DNA of 64,000 nt from JAFDWI01 sp963764215 (GTDB taxonomy: Bacteria > Actinomycetota > Acidimicrobiia > Acidimicrobiales > Iamiaceae): positions 310,001 to 374,000 of the forward strand of contig CAVXRS010000002.1 of NCBI GenBank assembly GCA_963764215.1. Direction: 5' to 3'. This document shows, piece after piece, positions 50,601 through 59,352 of this stretch. Within the stretch, counting starts at the first letter, position 1. Every line of letters begins with the position of its first letter. A model generated the notes under the pieces. That model was not told the origin of the DNA. It made no database searches and saw only the letters and a list, made by a program, of their open reading frames with translations. Made by a program: the position numbers and the translations under genes.

Positions 50601-51533
50601 TCAGCCGGCGAGTGGGAAATCCTGCGACCATTCGGCGAAGTCACGGTCCCACTGGCGCCGCAGTTCCGCGATGTCGCTCCGGTAGACATCGGCCACCCAA
50701 CGGCGGTCCGCCGCGCTCATCGTGCGTGCGGGCCTGGTCAGGCGCCCGACGCGGCGCCCGGCTCCGGCCGCGAGGCGCCCCACCGCGGGCCAACGCTGCA
50801 GCCCGACCCGCACGCCCCTGATGGCACGTGCCGGGAGGTCGCGACGATCCTGGCGTACCACCTTGCGGCCTTCGAGCACCGCGGTCAGCCGGGGAAACCG
50901 AAGGTACTCGGTGACGTTGCGACGATTTTCCGGGGTGAAGGAGATCGGCTCGACACCGGCGTGGCGCCAGCACCGGGCAAGTGCCGCCTCGGGGTCTGAG
51001 GCCAACTCCTCGGTGGTGACCACCAGCATCGCCTCGTCGCCGAAGGCGTCGCGGAAGCGGCCGAGCTGCTCCGCGTAGCGGCCTTCGCGCTGATAGGTGA
51101 AGTAGTGACCGCCGATGTGGCGATCCTGGTCCTGGGGACCCCGATCGGCCGCGAACGCCACACGGAACGGGCGATGCTCGACGCCCCGGCTGCGGAGCCA
51201 CATGTACTCCGACCAGGCCCGGTCCACCGGGTTGCGCAACAGGAAGATCAGCCGCACGTCGGGCACCGTTGCGCGCATCCGCTCGATCACGTTCGGGAAC
51301 GAGAAGTACAACGGGCTCGACTCCCCCCGCACGGCGCAGTCCTCCCCGCCGGCGAAATGGCGGCGATACCAGTCGAGACCCTCGTTCCAGTGCACGTCCA
51401 ACGCGAAGAAGCGCGGCTCCTTCTCCGCCGACATGAACACGTCCGGGTGGGTGCCGAGGTAGGTGTGCAGGCTCGACGTCCCGCTCTTGGCCACGCCGGC
51501 GATGATCAGGTTCGGAAGGCTGGGATCGCTCAT
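50601..51533 (-). CDS. PAPS-dependent sulfotransferase
   Basis: A 310-residue sulfotransferase. The 5'-phosphosulfate loop is GVAKSGTSSLHTYLG (Lys16), the 3'-phosphate binding block is LIFLLRNPVDRAWSEYMW, and GGEDCAVRGESSPLYF and HFAGG lie between them. The pattern resembles heparan-sulfate N-deacetylase/sulfotransferase-like and bacterial Stf proteins, so a carbohydrate or lipid hydroxyl/amino group is the probable acceptor. It uses PAPS made by the cysD-cysN-cysC products that end next to it. A 16-base palindrome spans both stop codons (50593). No signal peptide, so it is cytoplasmic. Confidence 0.88.
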   Translation of the reverse strand: MSDPSLPNLIIAGVAKSGTSSLHTYLGTHPDVFMSAEKEPRFFALDVHWNEGLDWYRRHFAGGEDCAVRGESSPLYFSFPNVIERMRATVPDVRLIFLLRNPVDRAWSEYMWLRSRGVEHRPFRVAFAADRGPQDQDRHIGGHYFTYQREGRYAEQLGRFRDAFGDEAMLVVTTEELASDPEAALARCWRHAGVEPISFTPENRRNVTEYLRFPRLTAVLEGRKVVRQDRRDLPARAIRGVRVGLQRWPAVGRLAAGAGRRVGRLTRPARTMSAADRRWVADVYRSDIAELRRQWDRDFAEWSQDFPLAG

Positions 51534-51747
51534 AGGTCGGGTCGTCGCCGGCCCAGGATAGTCGACCGGATGCCGGGGCCTCCCAGCGGGCTTCCCGGGT
51601 TGTCAGCCCTCCGATCAGCAGCCGTACCGGGTCCGCGCGTCCGCCCGATTCGAGATCGCCGCAGGTGACCTTCACCACGACCGGACCGACCTGATGGCCA
51701 CGGTCGCCCCAAGAAGCAGCGGCCACCGATTACCGTTTCCCAGTGTC

Positions 51748-52812
51748 ATGAACGCAACCTTCGATCGACGCCGCTTTCTCGCCGGCTTCGCCTCTGCGAT
51801 CGCCGCGGGGTCGCTGCTGTCAGCGTGTTCCGGGGGTTCGTCGTCCACGCAACCGACCGGCGACGACACGATCCTGTACCGCCCCTCGGATTGGCTACCT
51901 GGGAGCGGAAAGCACGGGAGCACCCGGCTGCCGATCACCCAGACCGCCCAACAGGGGCCGGGAAGGTTGAGCGTCCATCGATCTCGGGTCCGGATCACTG
52001 CTGATCCCCGTCATCCGACCAAACGCGAATGCTTCGTCCTGAACTCGACGGAAGGGGTCGAAGACTCGGAGATCTTCTCCACCTGGTACCCGGCGGCGAA
52101 AAACAGCCAACTTCCACAGATGGGCCACGTCCACCGCGCCGGTGACGGCGGCGCGATCGTCCTCGATCAGGACGTCCTGGGCTGGACCACCACCTGGCTC
52201 TCGGTCTGGTCGTGGGACGGATCTCACTCAACGACTGCTTTCGGGAAGATCCCTGCCATCACCGCCACGAGCGACCTTCCCGTCATCGTCGGGTGGCAGC
52301 GACCCAAAGCCGATCCCCGCCTCATCTCCGTGTATCTCAACCACGCCGGAGGGATCGACAAAGGCGACAAGATCCGGATCGTCGGAACGGGCGTTGCGGC
52401 GCTCGACGGCGACTGGACCGTGCACAGGCTCCTCAAGAATGCCGCATCCGTGGCGATGGCGACGGGCCCGCTCATCCTGCTCGAGGACGCGGCCCACGCC
52501 TCGGTCGTTCCGTACACGCCGGTCCGCGGTCTCGTCGAATTCCAAGGGATGAATCCCAAGGAGCTCTACCCCTGCAACGTGCGGTCTCGTGTCATCGGCA
52601 ATCTGGTTCAGGCGAAGAAGTGGAATGCCCGGGTCCCCGAACCGCCTTGGGAACCCGGGATCTACACGAGCGGTCAGGCATGGGAGCTCGACCTGTCCAA
52701 GCTGAGCCACGGCCGGGTCCCCCGGTCCGGGAAATGTGGCATCCTCGCCAATCATCTCCAACCCGGCGGGCATGTCGACTACGACGACATCACCATCACC
52801 GACCTCTCCTGA
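51748..52812 (+). CDS. Tat-type lipoprotein of unknown function
   Basis: A 354-residue protein starting at ATG 51748. The twin-arginine motif DRRRFLAGF, the following hydrophobic stretch, and the lipobox LSAC at about residue 29 predict export by the Tat pathway as a lipoprotein. The mature domain has no family I recognise; it is beta-rich, with many Trp/Tyr (WLSVWSWDGSHST, WQRPKADPRLISVYLNHAGG) and ends WELDLSKLSHGRVP, a pattern seen in secreted carbohydrate- or heparin-lyase-like beta-sandwich domains. It is followed by the converging rmlD gene. Codon use matches the genome, so no transfer signal is seen. Confidence 0.7.
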   Translation: MNATFDRRRFLAGFASAIAAGSLLSACSGGSSSTQPTGDDTILYRPSDWLPGSGKHGSTRLPITQTAQQGPGRLSVHRSRVRITADPRHPTKRECFVLNSTEGVEDSEIFSTWYPAAKNSQLPQMGHVHRAGDGGAIVLDQDVLGWTTTWLSVWSWDGSHSTTAFGKIPAITATSDLPVIVGWQRPKADPRLISVYLNHAGGIDKGDKIRIVGTGVAALDGDWTVHRLLKNAASVAMATGPLILLEDAAHASVVPYTPVRGLVEFQGMNPKELYPCNVRSRVIGNLVQAKKWNARVPEPPWEPGIYTSGQAWELDLSKLSHGRVPRSGKCGILANHLQPGGHVDYDDITITDLS

Positions 52813-52832
52813 CAGCCGAAAGGTCGCCCGCT

Positions 52833-53684
52833 TCACCGCCCCGACTGGATCCGGGCGACCAGCTCGGTGAGGGGGGCGTGAAAATCCCGGGTCTCGGGCA
52901 GCCCGCACAGCCTGAGCGCCGCGTTGTCGAGCACCGAGTTGGCAGGGCGGGGTGCAGGTCGGGGCGGTTGCAGATCGGCCGTGGAACACGGATCGACCCG
53001 GTCAGGGTCGTCACCAGCGGCTTCCAAGACGGCGCGGGCGAACTCGTACCAACTCACCGCGCCTTGGTTGGTCACGTGGTACAAACCCGGTCGGCGGTCG
53101 CTCACCAGCCGCTCGATGACCTCGGCCAGATCGGCGGTGAAGCTGGGATGCCCCCGTTGGTCGTCGACGAAGCTGAGCCGCCCCGGGACTGCGGCGATCC
53201 GGAGAATGGTCTTGACCATGTTCGCCCCGTGAAAGCCACACACCCAGGAGGTCCGCACCACGGTGGCGCCCGGGTCGAGCTCGCGCTCGCCCGCGAGCTT
53301 CGAGCGGCCGTAGACCGACCGGGGATTCGGCTCGTCCCACTCCCGGTACGGTTCGGACTTCGTCCCGTCGAAGACATAATCGGTCGACACGTAGGTGACC
53401 GGCGCGCCGACCCGTCGGGCCGCTTCGGCCACGTGGCGGGTGCCCAAGACGTTCACCGCGAACGCCGTGTCCGGTTCGGTCTCGCATCGGTCGACCGCGG
53501 TGAACGCCGCCGGGTGCACCACGGAGTCGGGTCGGGCCGCTGTGATCGCGGCGATGACCGCGTCGCGATCGGTGAGGTCGACCTCGTCGATGTCCACTGC
53601 GGTCAGGGCGTGCCCGGCGGCGGTGAACTGCTCGACGAGGTCGGTACCGAGTTGGCCTTTCGCCCCGGTCAGGAAGATCCGCAT
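52833..53684 (-). CDS. rmlD: dTDP-4-dehydrorhamnose reductase
   Basis: A 283-residue short-chain-dehydrogenase-type enzyme. The N-terminal nucleotide loop is TGAKGQLGTDLVEQF; VHPAAFTAVDRCE and YVSTDYVFDGTKSEPYREWDEPNPRSVYGRSKLAGE contain the catalytic Tyr-X3-Lys (YGRSK). It reduces dTDP-4-keto-L-rhamnose to dTDP-L-rhamnose. It lies three bases after rmlB in the rmlC-rmlB-rmlD order on the minus strand. Confidence 0.92.
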   Translation of the reverse strand: MRIFLTGAKGQLGTDLVEQFTAAGHALTAVDIDEVDLTDRDAVIAAITAARPDSVVHPAAFTAVDRCETEPDTAFAVNVLGTRHVAEAARRVGAPVTYVSTDYVFDGTKSEPYREWDEPNPRSVYGRSKLAGERELDPGATVVRTSWVCGFHGANMVKTILRIAAVPGRLSFVDDQRGHPSFTADLAEVIERLVSDRRPGLYHVTNQGAVSWYEFARAVLEAAGDDPDRVDPCSTADLQPPRPAPRPANSVLDNAALRLCGLPETRDFHAPLTELVARIQSGR

Positions 53685-53687
53685 CGA

Positions 53688-54644
53688 TCAGGCGACCTTG
53701 AGGGGTTCCCACCAGGCCCGGTTGGCCCGATACCACTCCACGGTGTCGGCCAGTGCCTCGTCGAGCGACCGCTCGGGCTTCCAGCCCAGCGCCCGCATCT
53801 TGGCCGTGTCGATCGAGTACCGACGGTCGTGGCCGAGCCGGTCGTCCACGTGGTCGATGCGGGACTCGTCAGCGCCCAGCAGCGTCAGCAGCCGTCGGGT
53901 CAGCTCGGCGTTGGTGGTCTCGTTGCCGGCGCCGATGTTGTAGATCTCCCCCACGGTCCCGCGGCGCAACACCAGGTCGACGGCCGCACAGTTGTCAGCG
54001 ACGTGGCACCAGTCGCGGACGTTGCCCCCGTCTCCGTACAGCGGGACGTTCGCCCCGTCGAGCAGGTTGGTGGTGAACAACGGAATCAGCTTCTCGGGGT
54101 ACTGGTAGGGCCCGAAGTTGTTCGACGAGCGGGTCACGAGAACCGGCAGGTCGAAGGTCTCACCGTAGGACAGTGCGATCAGATCCGACCCGGCCTTCGA
54201 GGCGCTGTAGGGCGAGCGGGGCCCCAGTCGATCGGTCTCGACGAACGAGCCGGTTTCGATCGAGCCGTAGACCTCGTCGGTGGAGATGTGCACGAACCGT
54301 TCGATTCCGACGGTGCGCGCGACGTCGCACAGCGTGTTGGTCCCGTCGCAGTTCGTCTTCACGAACGCGTCGGGCCCGGTGATCGAACGGTCGACGTGGC
54401 TCTCGGCCGCGAAGTGGACCACGGCGTCGTGACCGGGCAGGACCGCGGCGAGGGCGTCGCGGTCGCAGATGTCGCCCTGGACGAAGCCGACCCGATCGTC
54501 AGCCAGGAGATCCTCGATCGTCGAGCGATTCCCCGCATAGGTGAGCGCGTCGAAGATCGTCACCTCGTCATCCGAGGTGGCCAACACCTGACGGACGTAG
54601 TTCGAACCGATGAATCCGGCCGCCCCGGTCACGAAGAGTCGCAT
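53688..54644 (-). CDS. rmlB: dTDP-glucose 4,6-dehydratase
   Basis: A 318-residue extended SDR enzyme. TGAAGFIGSNYVRQVL (nucleotide loop), HFAAESHVDRSI, HISTDEVYGS with the catalytic Thr-Asp-Glu, and YSASKAGSDLIALSYGETF with Tyr-X3-Lys. It converts dTDP-glucose to dTDP-4-keto-6-deoxyglucose. Three bases separate its stop from rmlD and 57 bases separate it from rmlC. Slightly shorter than E. coli RmlB (about 360 residues), mainly at the C-terminus and loops. Confidence 0.93.
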   Translation of the reverse strand: MRLFVTGAAGFIGSNYVRQVLATSDDEVTIFDALTYAGNRSTIEDLLADDRVGFVQGDICDRDALAAVLPGHDAVVHFAAESHVDRSITGPDAFVKTNCDGTNTLCDVARTVGIERFVHISTDEVYGSIETGSFVETDRLGPRSPYSASKAGSDLIALSYGETFDLPVLVTRSSNNFGPYQYPEKLIPLFTTNLLDGANVPLYGDGGNVRDWCHVADNCAAVDLVLRRGTVGEIYNIGAGNETTNAELTRRLLTLLGADESRIDHVDDRLGHDRRYSIDTAKMRALGWKPERSLDEALADTVEWYRANRAWWEPLKVA

Positions 54645-54701
54645 GTGCTCATCCTTTCACACCGCAGGAAAACCGACGTCTCCACCGAGGCGGGATCGCG
54701 T

Positions 54702-55268
54702 TCAGCTCCGCAGTCGGTAGTGGGGCTGCCACTGGGGATCGATGTCCGCGCGCCGCGGATTCGAGCGGTCCCGCTCGGAGAGCACCGGATCCGAGACACC
54801 CCAGTCGGCATCGACCGCCGGATCGTCCCATGCGACCCCGAGCTCGTCGGCCGGGTTGTAGTAGCCATCGACGAGGTAGGTGATGGTCATGTCGCTGAGC
54901 GCGGCGAACCCGTGCGCGACGCCGGGTGGGATGAACACCCCGGCATGAGACTTGGTGCCATCGGACTGGACGCCCAGATCGAGGGTCAGCGTGGCGCCGT
55001 CGGTCGGAGATCCGGTCCGCAGGTCGTGCAAGACAACTCGGGCGGTGCCATTGGGCACGTACCAGTAGTCGGCCTGGTGCAGGTGGTAGTGCAGGCCCAC
55101 CACCGCGCCCTGTTGGCGGTCGCCCCGGTTGCCCTGGATCATCTCACGCCCCTGGGGGAACCATTCGCGCCGGTAGGTCTCGACGAAATACCCCCGCTCG
55201 TCGCCATGGACGTCGGGGTGGACGACGTACACACCGCTGATCGTGTCCGATTCGGTCACTTCTGCCAT
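54702..55268 (-). CDS. rmlC: dTDP-4-keto-6-deoxyglucose 3,5-epimerase-like
   Basis: A 188-residue cupin-type epimerase. HPDVHGDERGYFVETYRREW is the standard RmlC opening. The active-site histidine is in GLHYH and the second base region in PPGVAHGFAAL. The expected RGLHYQ reads VGLHYH and the following strand HQADYWYVPNG differs from E. coli RmlC, so it belongs to a divergent subgroup also found in other actinobacteria. The context (rmlB, rmlD, rmlA) supports the rhamnose role; a different 6-deoxyhexose product cannot be excluded. It is first in its gene series. Confidence 0.82.
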   Translation of the reverse strand: MAEVTESDTISGVYVVHPDVHGDERGYFVETYRREWFPQGREMIQGNRGDRQQGAVVGLHYHLHQADYWYVPNGTARVVLHDLRTGSPTDGATLTLDLGVQSDGTKSHAGVFIPPGVAHGFAALSDMTITYLVDGYYNPADELGVAWDDPAVDADWGVSDPVLSERDRSNPRRADIDPQWQPHYRLRS

Positions 55269-55413
55269 TGCATCGCACTCCAGGATCGGGCTCGAGGCTC
55301 GGTTCGAGCAGTCCGTGACGGTACCACCAGATTTGCGACCAACCGAATTCCCTCGATACGAGAGCAGAGGGGATCTTGCCCGTTCCCGAACGAAACGCTA
55401 GAACGTCGGATCC

Positions 55414-56643
55414 ATGGGTGAGCCCAATCCGGAGGTTCGGCAGTCACGCTCCGAGCCGACCCGCGAACGGAGGTCCGGGAATGGCCTCGGCTACCAACCC
55501 GCACTGGATGGCATGCGCGGCGTCGGGCTCGTGACGGTGATGGGCGCCCATTTGGCCGTTGCCTTCCCGTGGATCGCGCCGTACACGTCCTGGCTCGGGG
55601 TGGATCTGTTCTTTGTACTCAGCGGATTTCTGATCACCACACTTCTGCTCCGAGAATACGGTCGAACGGATCGCATAGACTTGGGCGCGTTCTACCTCAG
55701 GCGGGTGGCACGCCTCTACCCGGCAATCGTCGCGGTCCTCGTCACATCGGTCTTTCTCCGCATTGCCTTCAGCGATCTCTACCTCACCCCCAAATGGCTT
55801 GGCATCGCCTCCATTGCCGGCTACTTCTCCAACTGGGTTGTGCTCGCGCAGAACAGCTTCCGTTCTCTGGCCGCATTCAGCCCGGTGTGGTCGCTGGCCA
55901 TCGAAGAGCAATTCTACATTGCCTGGCCTTTCATCATCTACCTGATGCTCAAGTCCGGACTGCATCGGAAATGGATGGCTGCGCTCATCGGCTCTGCTCT
56001 GGTTGTCATGGATCTTCATCGTGCGTATCTCTGGATGCAGTGGATACGCTATGCGCACGCATATCCCGACAAGGCAGCAGTAGAACGGTACGGAAACATC
56101 CTCTGGATCCATCTCTTCAACGGAACGTTCACTCGTCCGGACGGTCTCTTGATCGGATCTTTGGCGGCTATAATCATCGGATACAATCCGAAGACACCAG
56201 GGTCGCGCACTCGATTGTTTCTCTGGATCGCCGGCCCGGCGGGTCTTCTCATCGATGCGATCATCTTCAGCCACACGCCGATCGACGGTCGCCCAAAATT
56301 CATTTTCCTCTGGGGTCTCGTCGTCTTCAATTTCGCCACATTACTGATGATCATCCACACCATCTACACCCCAAAATCGCCGCTGACACGGGTCTTCAGC
56401 ATTCCGCCGCTTGTCTGGCTCGGCCAAAGATCGTACGGCATCTACCTCATTCATCTCTTCGCGTATCAGATCGCTGCCCACAACGGCTGGGGATCTCCAC
56501 TCCAAATCAGCCTGGTAACGCTGTTGATCTTCGTCGTGGCCGGCTTGTCTTACACGTACTTCGAGACCCCTGTCCGTCAATGGATGAAGCGGCGGTTGAT
56601 CGCACGAGCGACCGTGCGACCACACGTCAGGACCACGACGTAG
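55414..56643 (+). CDS. Acyltransferase 3 family membrane protein (OafA-like)
   Basis: A 409-residue membrane O-acyltransferase. YQPALDGMRGVGLVTVMGAHL and VDLFFVLSGFLITTLLLREY are the family hallmarks; FYLRRVARLYPAI is the next block. About ten transmembrane segments follow, ending with the YTYFETPVRQW motif. It transfers acetyl or other acyl groups to surface polysaccharide, peptidoglycan or glycolipid. The base composition is clearly lower in GC than the neighbours (many ATT, ATC, TTC, AAA), suggesting recent acquisition. Its 3' end overlaps the 3' end of the convergent gene at 56577 by 67 bases. It stands alone among rhamnose-pathway genes on the other strand. Confidence 0.88.
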   Translation: MGEPNPEVRQSRSEPTRERRSGNGLGYQPALDGMRGVGLVTVMGAHLAVAFPWIAPYTSWLGVDLFFVLSGFLITTLLLREYGRTDRIDLGAFYLRRVARLYPAIVAVLVTSVFLRIAFSDLYLTPKWLGIASIAGYFSNWVVLAQNSFRSLAAFSPVWSLAIEEQFYIAWPFIIYLMLKSGLHRKWMAALIGSALVVMDLHRAYLWMQWIRYAHAYPDKAAVERYGNILWIHLFNGTFTRPDGLLIGSLAAIIIGYNPKTPGSRTRLFLWIAGPAGLLIDAIIFSHTPIDGRPKFIFLWGLVVFNFATLLMIIHTIYTPKSPLTRVFSIPPLVWLGQRSYGIYLIHLFAYQIAAHNGWGSPLQISLVTLLIFVVAGLSYTYFETPVRQWMKRRLIARATVRPHVRTTT

Positions 56644-58136
56644 AGCGGGCCCAGGAGCAGGGGGTCGAGGGGCGCTCTGAACCTCGCGTTCTCGAACGTG
56701 TCGAGCATCACGCTCACCACGGTGATCGCCAGCACCATGAAGGCGATGAAGATCCGCGTACGATCAGCCGGGCGCAGCCGGTGGCGCGCGGCATGCAGGA
56801 GGCCGCGCAATCCGTAGCCGAACGACACTGCGAACGCGAGGAGGATCGTGATCGACAGTCGGTCGCTCTGGACCAGCGGTCCGATGCCCCGGACGTAGAG
56901 CTGGGGATCGCCGTCTCCAAAGGAGTAGTGGACCCTCACTGGCAAGCGCGTGGAGGCGTACAGACCTTCCCACCGGTGCCACAGCGCCGAGTCCGGTTCG
57001 GCGAAATGGCTGTCGGTGCTCGAGTAGATCAGTGCGGCCACCCCGACCGAGTGGGCGTAGATGCCCGGATCACTGCGGATCGCGTGCAACGAATCCCGCA
57101 TTGCCCGGCGATAGACGGGCAGGTAACAGACGCTGTTCAGGTTCGGGCGGCCGTTGCTCGACTTCGTCGTGTCGTCGAGCACCGGCGTGCCCCGGTCCGC
57201 ATGGCAGGCACCGAAATAGGGCTCGTAGGCCGAGTACGGGGAATACGGGGCCACTCTGGCAGCCGGCGACAACCGTCCTTGTGCGATGAGTTGATCGAGG
57301 CGCGCCCGGGGCAGTTGGACGACGCTGATCCGGGACAGGTTCATCCCCGCGTAGCTCGAGAGCCCCACCGTCTTGAACGAGACGGCGTCGTGCACGATGG
57401 GAACGGCGACGACGATGGTCGCCACACCGATGACGGCGACGGTTGCGCGACGCGACGCACGCGGTCTGCGCAGGATCAGCACGACAGCGAATGCCGCGAC
57501 GAACCAGAGGGGATTCAGCGTGGTCCGGGTGAGGACGCCGATGACGAGCAGCGCGGCGAAGGCGACGAGACGCGGCAGATCGGGCCGACGGAAGTAGCGG
57601 TCGGCGGCGAGCGCGGTCAGCATGATGATCAGCGCGACCGGCGTTTCGTAGGTCAGGATCGTCTCGTCTCGCATGAGGAAGGGATCCCAGGCGACCAGCA
57701 CTGCCGCGACGGTCGCCATCCAGGGCACCGCACCCAGATTGCGCAGCAACGACCACAACGCGACGACGGTGATCAGTCCGGCACCGAGGTACAGGATCTG
57801 GAAGCTGATTCCCGCAGGGAACGGGGACCAACGCGACACGGCGCCGACGAAGAAGTTGAACAACGGAGGCTGGATGTGCAGGCTCGTGAACGCGAGGAAC
57901 GGATCGGCCCGCAGGGCGTCGAGGCTGAGCAGATGGATCTGGCCGGCCGGGTCGGCCCGGAAGCGCAGTCCCCCGATGACGAAGGCCAGGCGTGCGACGA
58001 CGAACGCCGCGACCACGACGGTCAGGTGGACAGGGTTGCGAGGACGGAGGCGGGCAGCAGGGCCGGGTCGGTGGGGCACGTGACCGCCGGCGGTCTCGGC
58101 GATGTCGGTCGGACCTGGGTCAGTTGATTTCGACAA
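56577..58136 (-). CDS. Polytopic membrane protein, glycosyltransferase-like
   Basis: A 519-residue protein with about ten hydrophobic segments (VHLTVVVAAFVVARLAFVIGG; ILYLGAGLITVVALWSLL; VALIIMLTALAADRYF; LVAFAALLVIGVLTRTTL...; ITILLAFAVSFGYGL; IFIAFMVLAITVVSVML). The first outer loop (DPFLAFTSLHIQPPLFNFFVGAV) and the cytosolic DPFLMRDETILTYETPVAL resemble GT-C/ArnT-type polyprenyl-phosphate-sugar glycosyltransferases, although the diagnostic acidic pair is not certain. Location next to rml genes suggests surface polysaccharide or glycolipid assembly. The stop lies inside the convergent acyltransferase gene; its ATG overlaps the rmlA end by 17 bases. Confidence 0.75.
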   Translation of the reverse strand: MSKSTDPGPTDIAETAGGHVPHRPGPAARLRPRNPVHLTVVVAAFVVARLAFVIGGLRFRADPAGQIHLLSLDALRADPFLAFTSLHIQPPLFNFFVGAVSRWSPFPAGISFQILYLGAGLITVVALWSLLRNLGAVPWMATVAAVLVAWDPFLMRDETILTYETPVALIIMLTALAADRYFRRPDLPRLVAFAALLVIGVLTRTTLNPLWFVAAFAVVLILRRPRASRRATVAVIGVATIVVAVPIVHDAVSFKTVGLSSYAGMNLSRISVVQLPRARLDQLIAQGRLSPAARVAPYSPYSAYEPYFGACHADRGTPVLDDTTKSSNGRPNLNSVCYLPVYRRAMRDSLHAIRSDPGIYAHSVGVAALIYSSTDSHFAEPDSALWHRWEGLYASTRLPVRVHYSFGDGDPQLYVRGIGPLVQSDRLSITILLAFAVSFGYGLRGLLHAARHRLRPADRTRIFIAFMVLAITVVSVMLDTFENARFRAPLDPLLLGPLYVVVLTCGRTVARAINRRFIH

Positions 58137-59226
58137 CGGAATGGTCGCCCAACATGACCCTGTTCGCCCGGGGTTTCCGGTCTGATCGCATGAGACGGAC
58201 CTGCTTGCCGATGAGGGAATCGGTCAGATGGGGAACCCCGACGATGCTGCTCTCGGCCAACACGATCGAGTGCTCGATCTCGCTGTCGACGAGCACGCAG
58301 TCGTGGTAGATCGACGTGTAGGGACCGACGTAGCTGCTGCGCACCTCGGTGTCGCGACCGATGATCGCGGGCCCACGGACGACCGAGTCGACGACGGTCG
58401 CGCCCTCTTCGATCACCACCTTGCCCAGCAGCGTCGACCGATCGTCCACCTCGCCCTGGACCGACGGCGTGAGCGTGTCGAGGACCAGCCGGTTTCCTTC
58501 GAGCAGCGGGTCGAGCTTGCCCGTGTCGATCCACCAGCCCTCGACCACTTCGTGGCGAACCCGGTGACCGTTGTCGATCAACCACTGGATCGCGTCGGTG
58601 ATCTCGAGCTCACCGCGTTCCGACGGCTCGATCGCCGCGACGGCTTCGTGGATGTGGCGGTCGAAGAGGTACACGCCGACCAGCGCCAGATCCGAGGGTG
58701 GATCGTCGGGCTTCTCGACCAACCGGACGACCTCCCCGTCCGGCCCGATCTCGGCGACGCCGAAGCGTTCGGGGTCGGGCACCCGGGCCAACAGGATCTG
58801 GGCGCTCGCCTGCTGTGCGGAGCCACCCAGTGCCGGCTGTGCGACACGGCGACGATCGTGTTCGAAAGCCTCGACGAATTCGGCGACGCCCTGGCGGAGC
58901 AGATTGTCGCCGAGGTACATGACGAAGTCGTCGTCACCCAGGAAGTCCCGGGCGATCAAGACACAGTGGGCGAGGCCGAGGGGTTCGTCCTGGGGGATGA
59001 AGGTGACCTTCACGCCGAACGCCGATCCGTCCCCCACCGCGGCGATGATCTCGTCCCGGGTTTCGCCGACGATGATGCCGATCTCGGTGATGCCGGCCGC
59101 GGCGAGGTCCTCGATCCCATAGAACAGGATCGGCTTGTTGGCGACCGGCACGAGTTGCTTCGCGCTGGTGTGGGTGATCGGTCGCAGTCGGGTTCCGGCG
59201 CCCCCGGACAGGATCAGTCCTTTCAC
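58120..59226 (-). CDS. rmlA: Glucose-1-phosphate thymidylyltransferase, long type
   Basis: A 368-residue nucleotidyltransferase. GLILSGGAGTRLRPITHTSAKQLVPVANKPILFYGIEDL is the nucleotide-binding start; YLGDNLLRQGVAEFV and the VEKPDDPPSDLALVGVYLF block bind the sugar. The C-terminal quarter (STLLGKVVIEEGATVVDSVVRGPAIIG...) is a left-handed beta-helix of hexapeptide repeats, so it belongs to the long RmlA/StrD type. It makes dTDP-glucose for rhamnose. GTG 59226 is chosen; an upstream open frame only reads through palindromic repeat copy C. It is separated from the other rml genes by the acyltransferase and membrane genes. Confidence 0.92.
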   Translation of the reverse strand: MKGLILSGGAGTRLRPITHTSAKQLVPVANKPILFYGIEDLAAAGITEIGIIVGETRDEIIAAVGDGSAFGVKVTFIPQDEPLGLAHCVLIARDFLGDDDFVMYLGDNLLRQGVAEFVEAFEHDRRRVAQPALGGSAQQASAQILLARVPDPERFGVAEIGPDGEVVRLVEKPDDPPSDLALVGVYLFDRHIHEAVAAIEPSERGELEITDAIQWLIDNGHRVRHEVVEGWWIDTGKLDPLLEGNRLVLDTLTPSVQGEVDDRSTLLGKVVIEEGATVVDSVVRGPAIIGRDTEVRSSYVGPYTSIYHDCVLVDSEIEHSIVLAESSIVGVPHLTDSLIGKQVRLMRSDRKPRANRVMLGDHSVVEIN

Positions 59227-59258
59227 GGCCGTCCTGTCTAGCAGCCCGGCCACCTCGG

Positions 59259-59311
59259 GGTTTTGGGTGCGGGTTCCGGTCACCTGGTGACCGGAACCCG
59301 CACCCAAAACC
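59259..59311. repeat. Intergenic palindromic repeat, copy C
   Basis: A perfect palindrome of two 25-base arms (GGTTTTGGGTGCG then GGTTCCGGTCAC) around the loop CTG. It lies between serA (ends 59353) and rmlA (starts 59226), both on the minus strand, so just upstream of rmlA. The arm core is identical to copy B; the loop differs. Confidence 0.9.
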
Positions 59312-59352
59312 GGACAGGTGCCGCAAAACCGACAATTGACGGGGCCCGCGGC

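Noticed and set aside
50593..50608. The palindrome GGCTGACGCGTCAGCC resembles the CTGACG/CGTCAG operator.
   Set aside because: It has no spacer, lies across the stop codons of two convergent genes, and no promoter is nearby. The symmetry comes partly from TGA and TCA of the two stops.
52212..55421. A very long plus-strand open frame of over 1,000 codons.
   Set aside because: It is antisense to rmlD, rmlB and rmlC, composed of GC-rich shadow codons with no family motifs.
58120..59307. A longer RmlA reading frame with N-terminus MGAGSGHQVTGTRTQN.
   Set aside because: Those residues are a translation of palindromic repeat copy C; the conserved RmlA N-terminus begins at GTG 59226.
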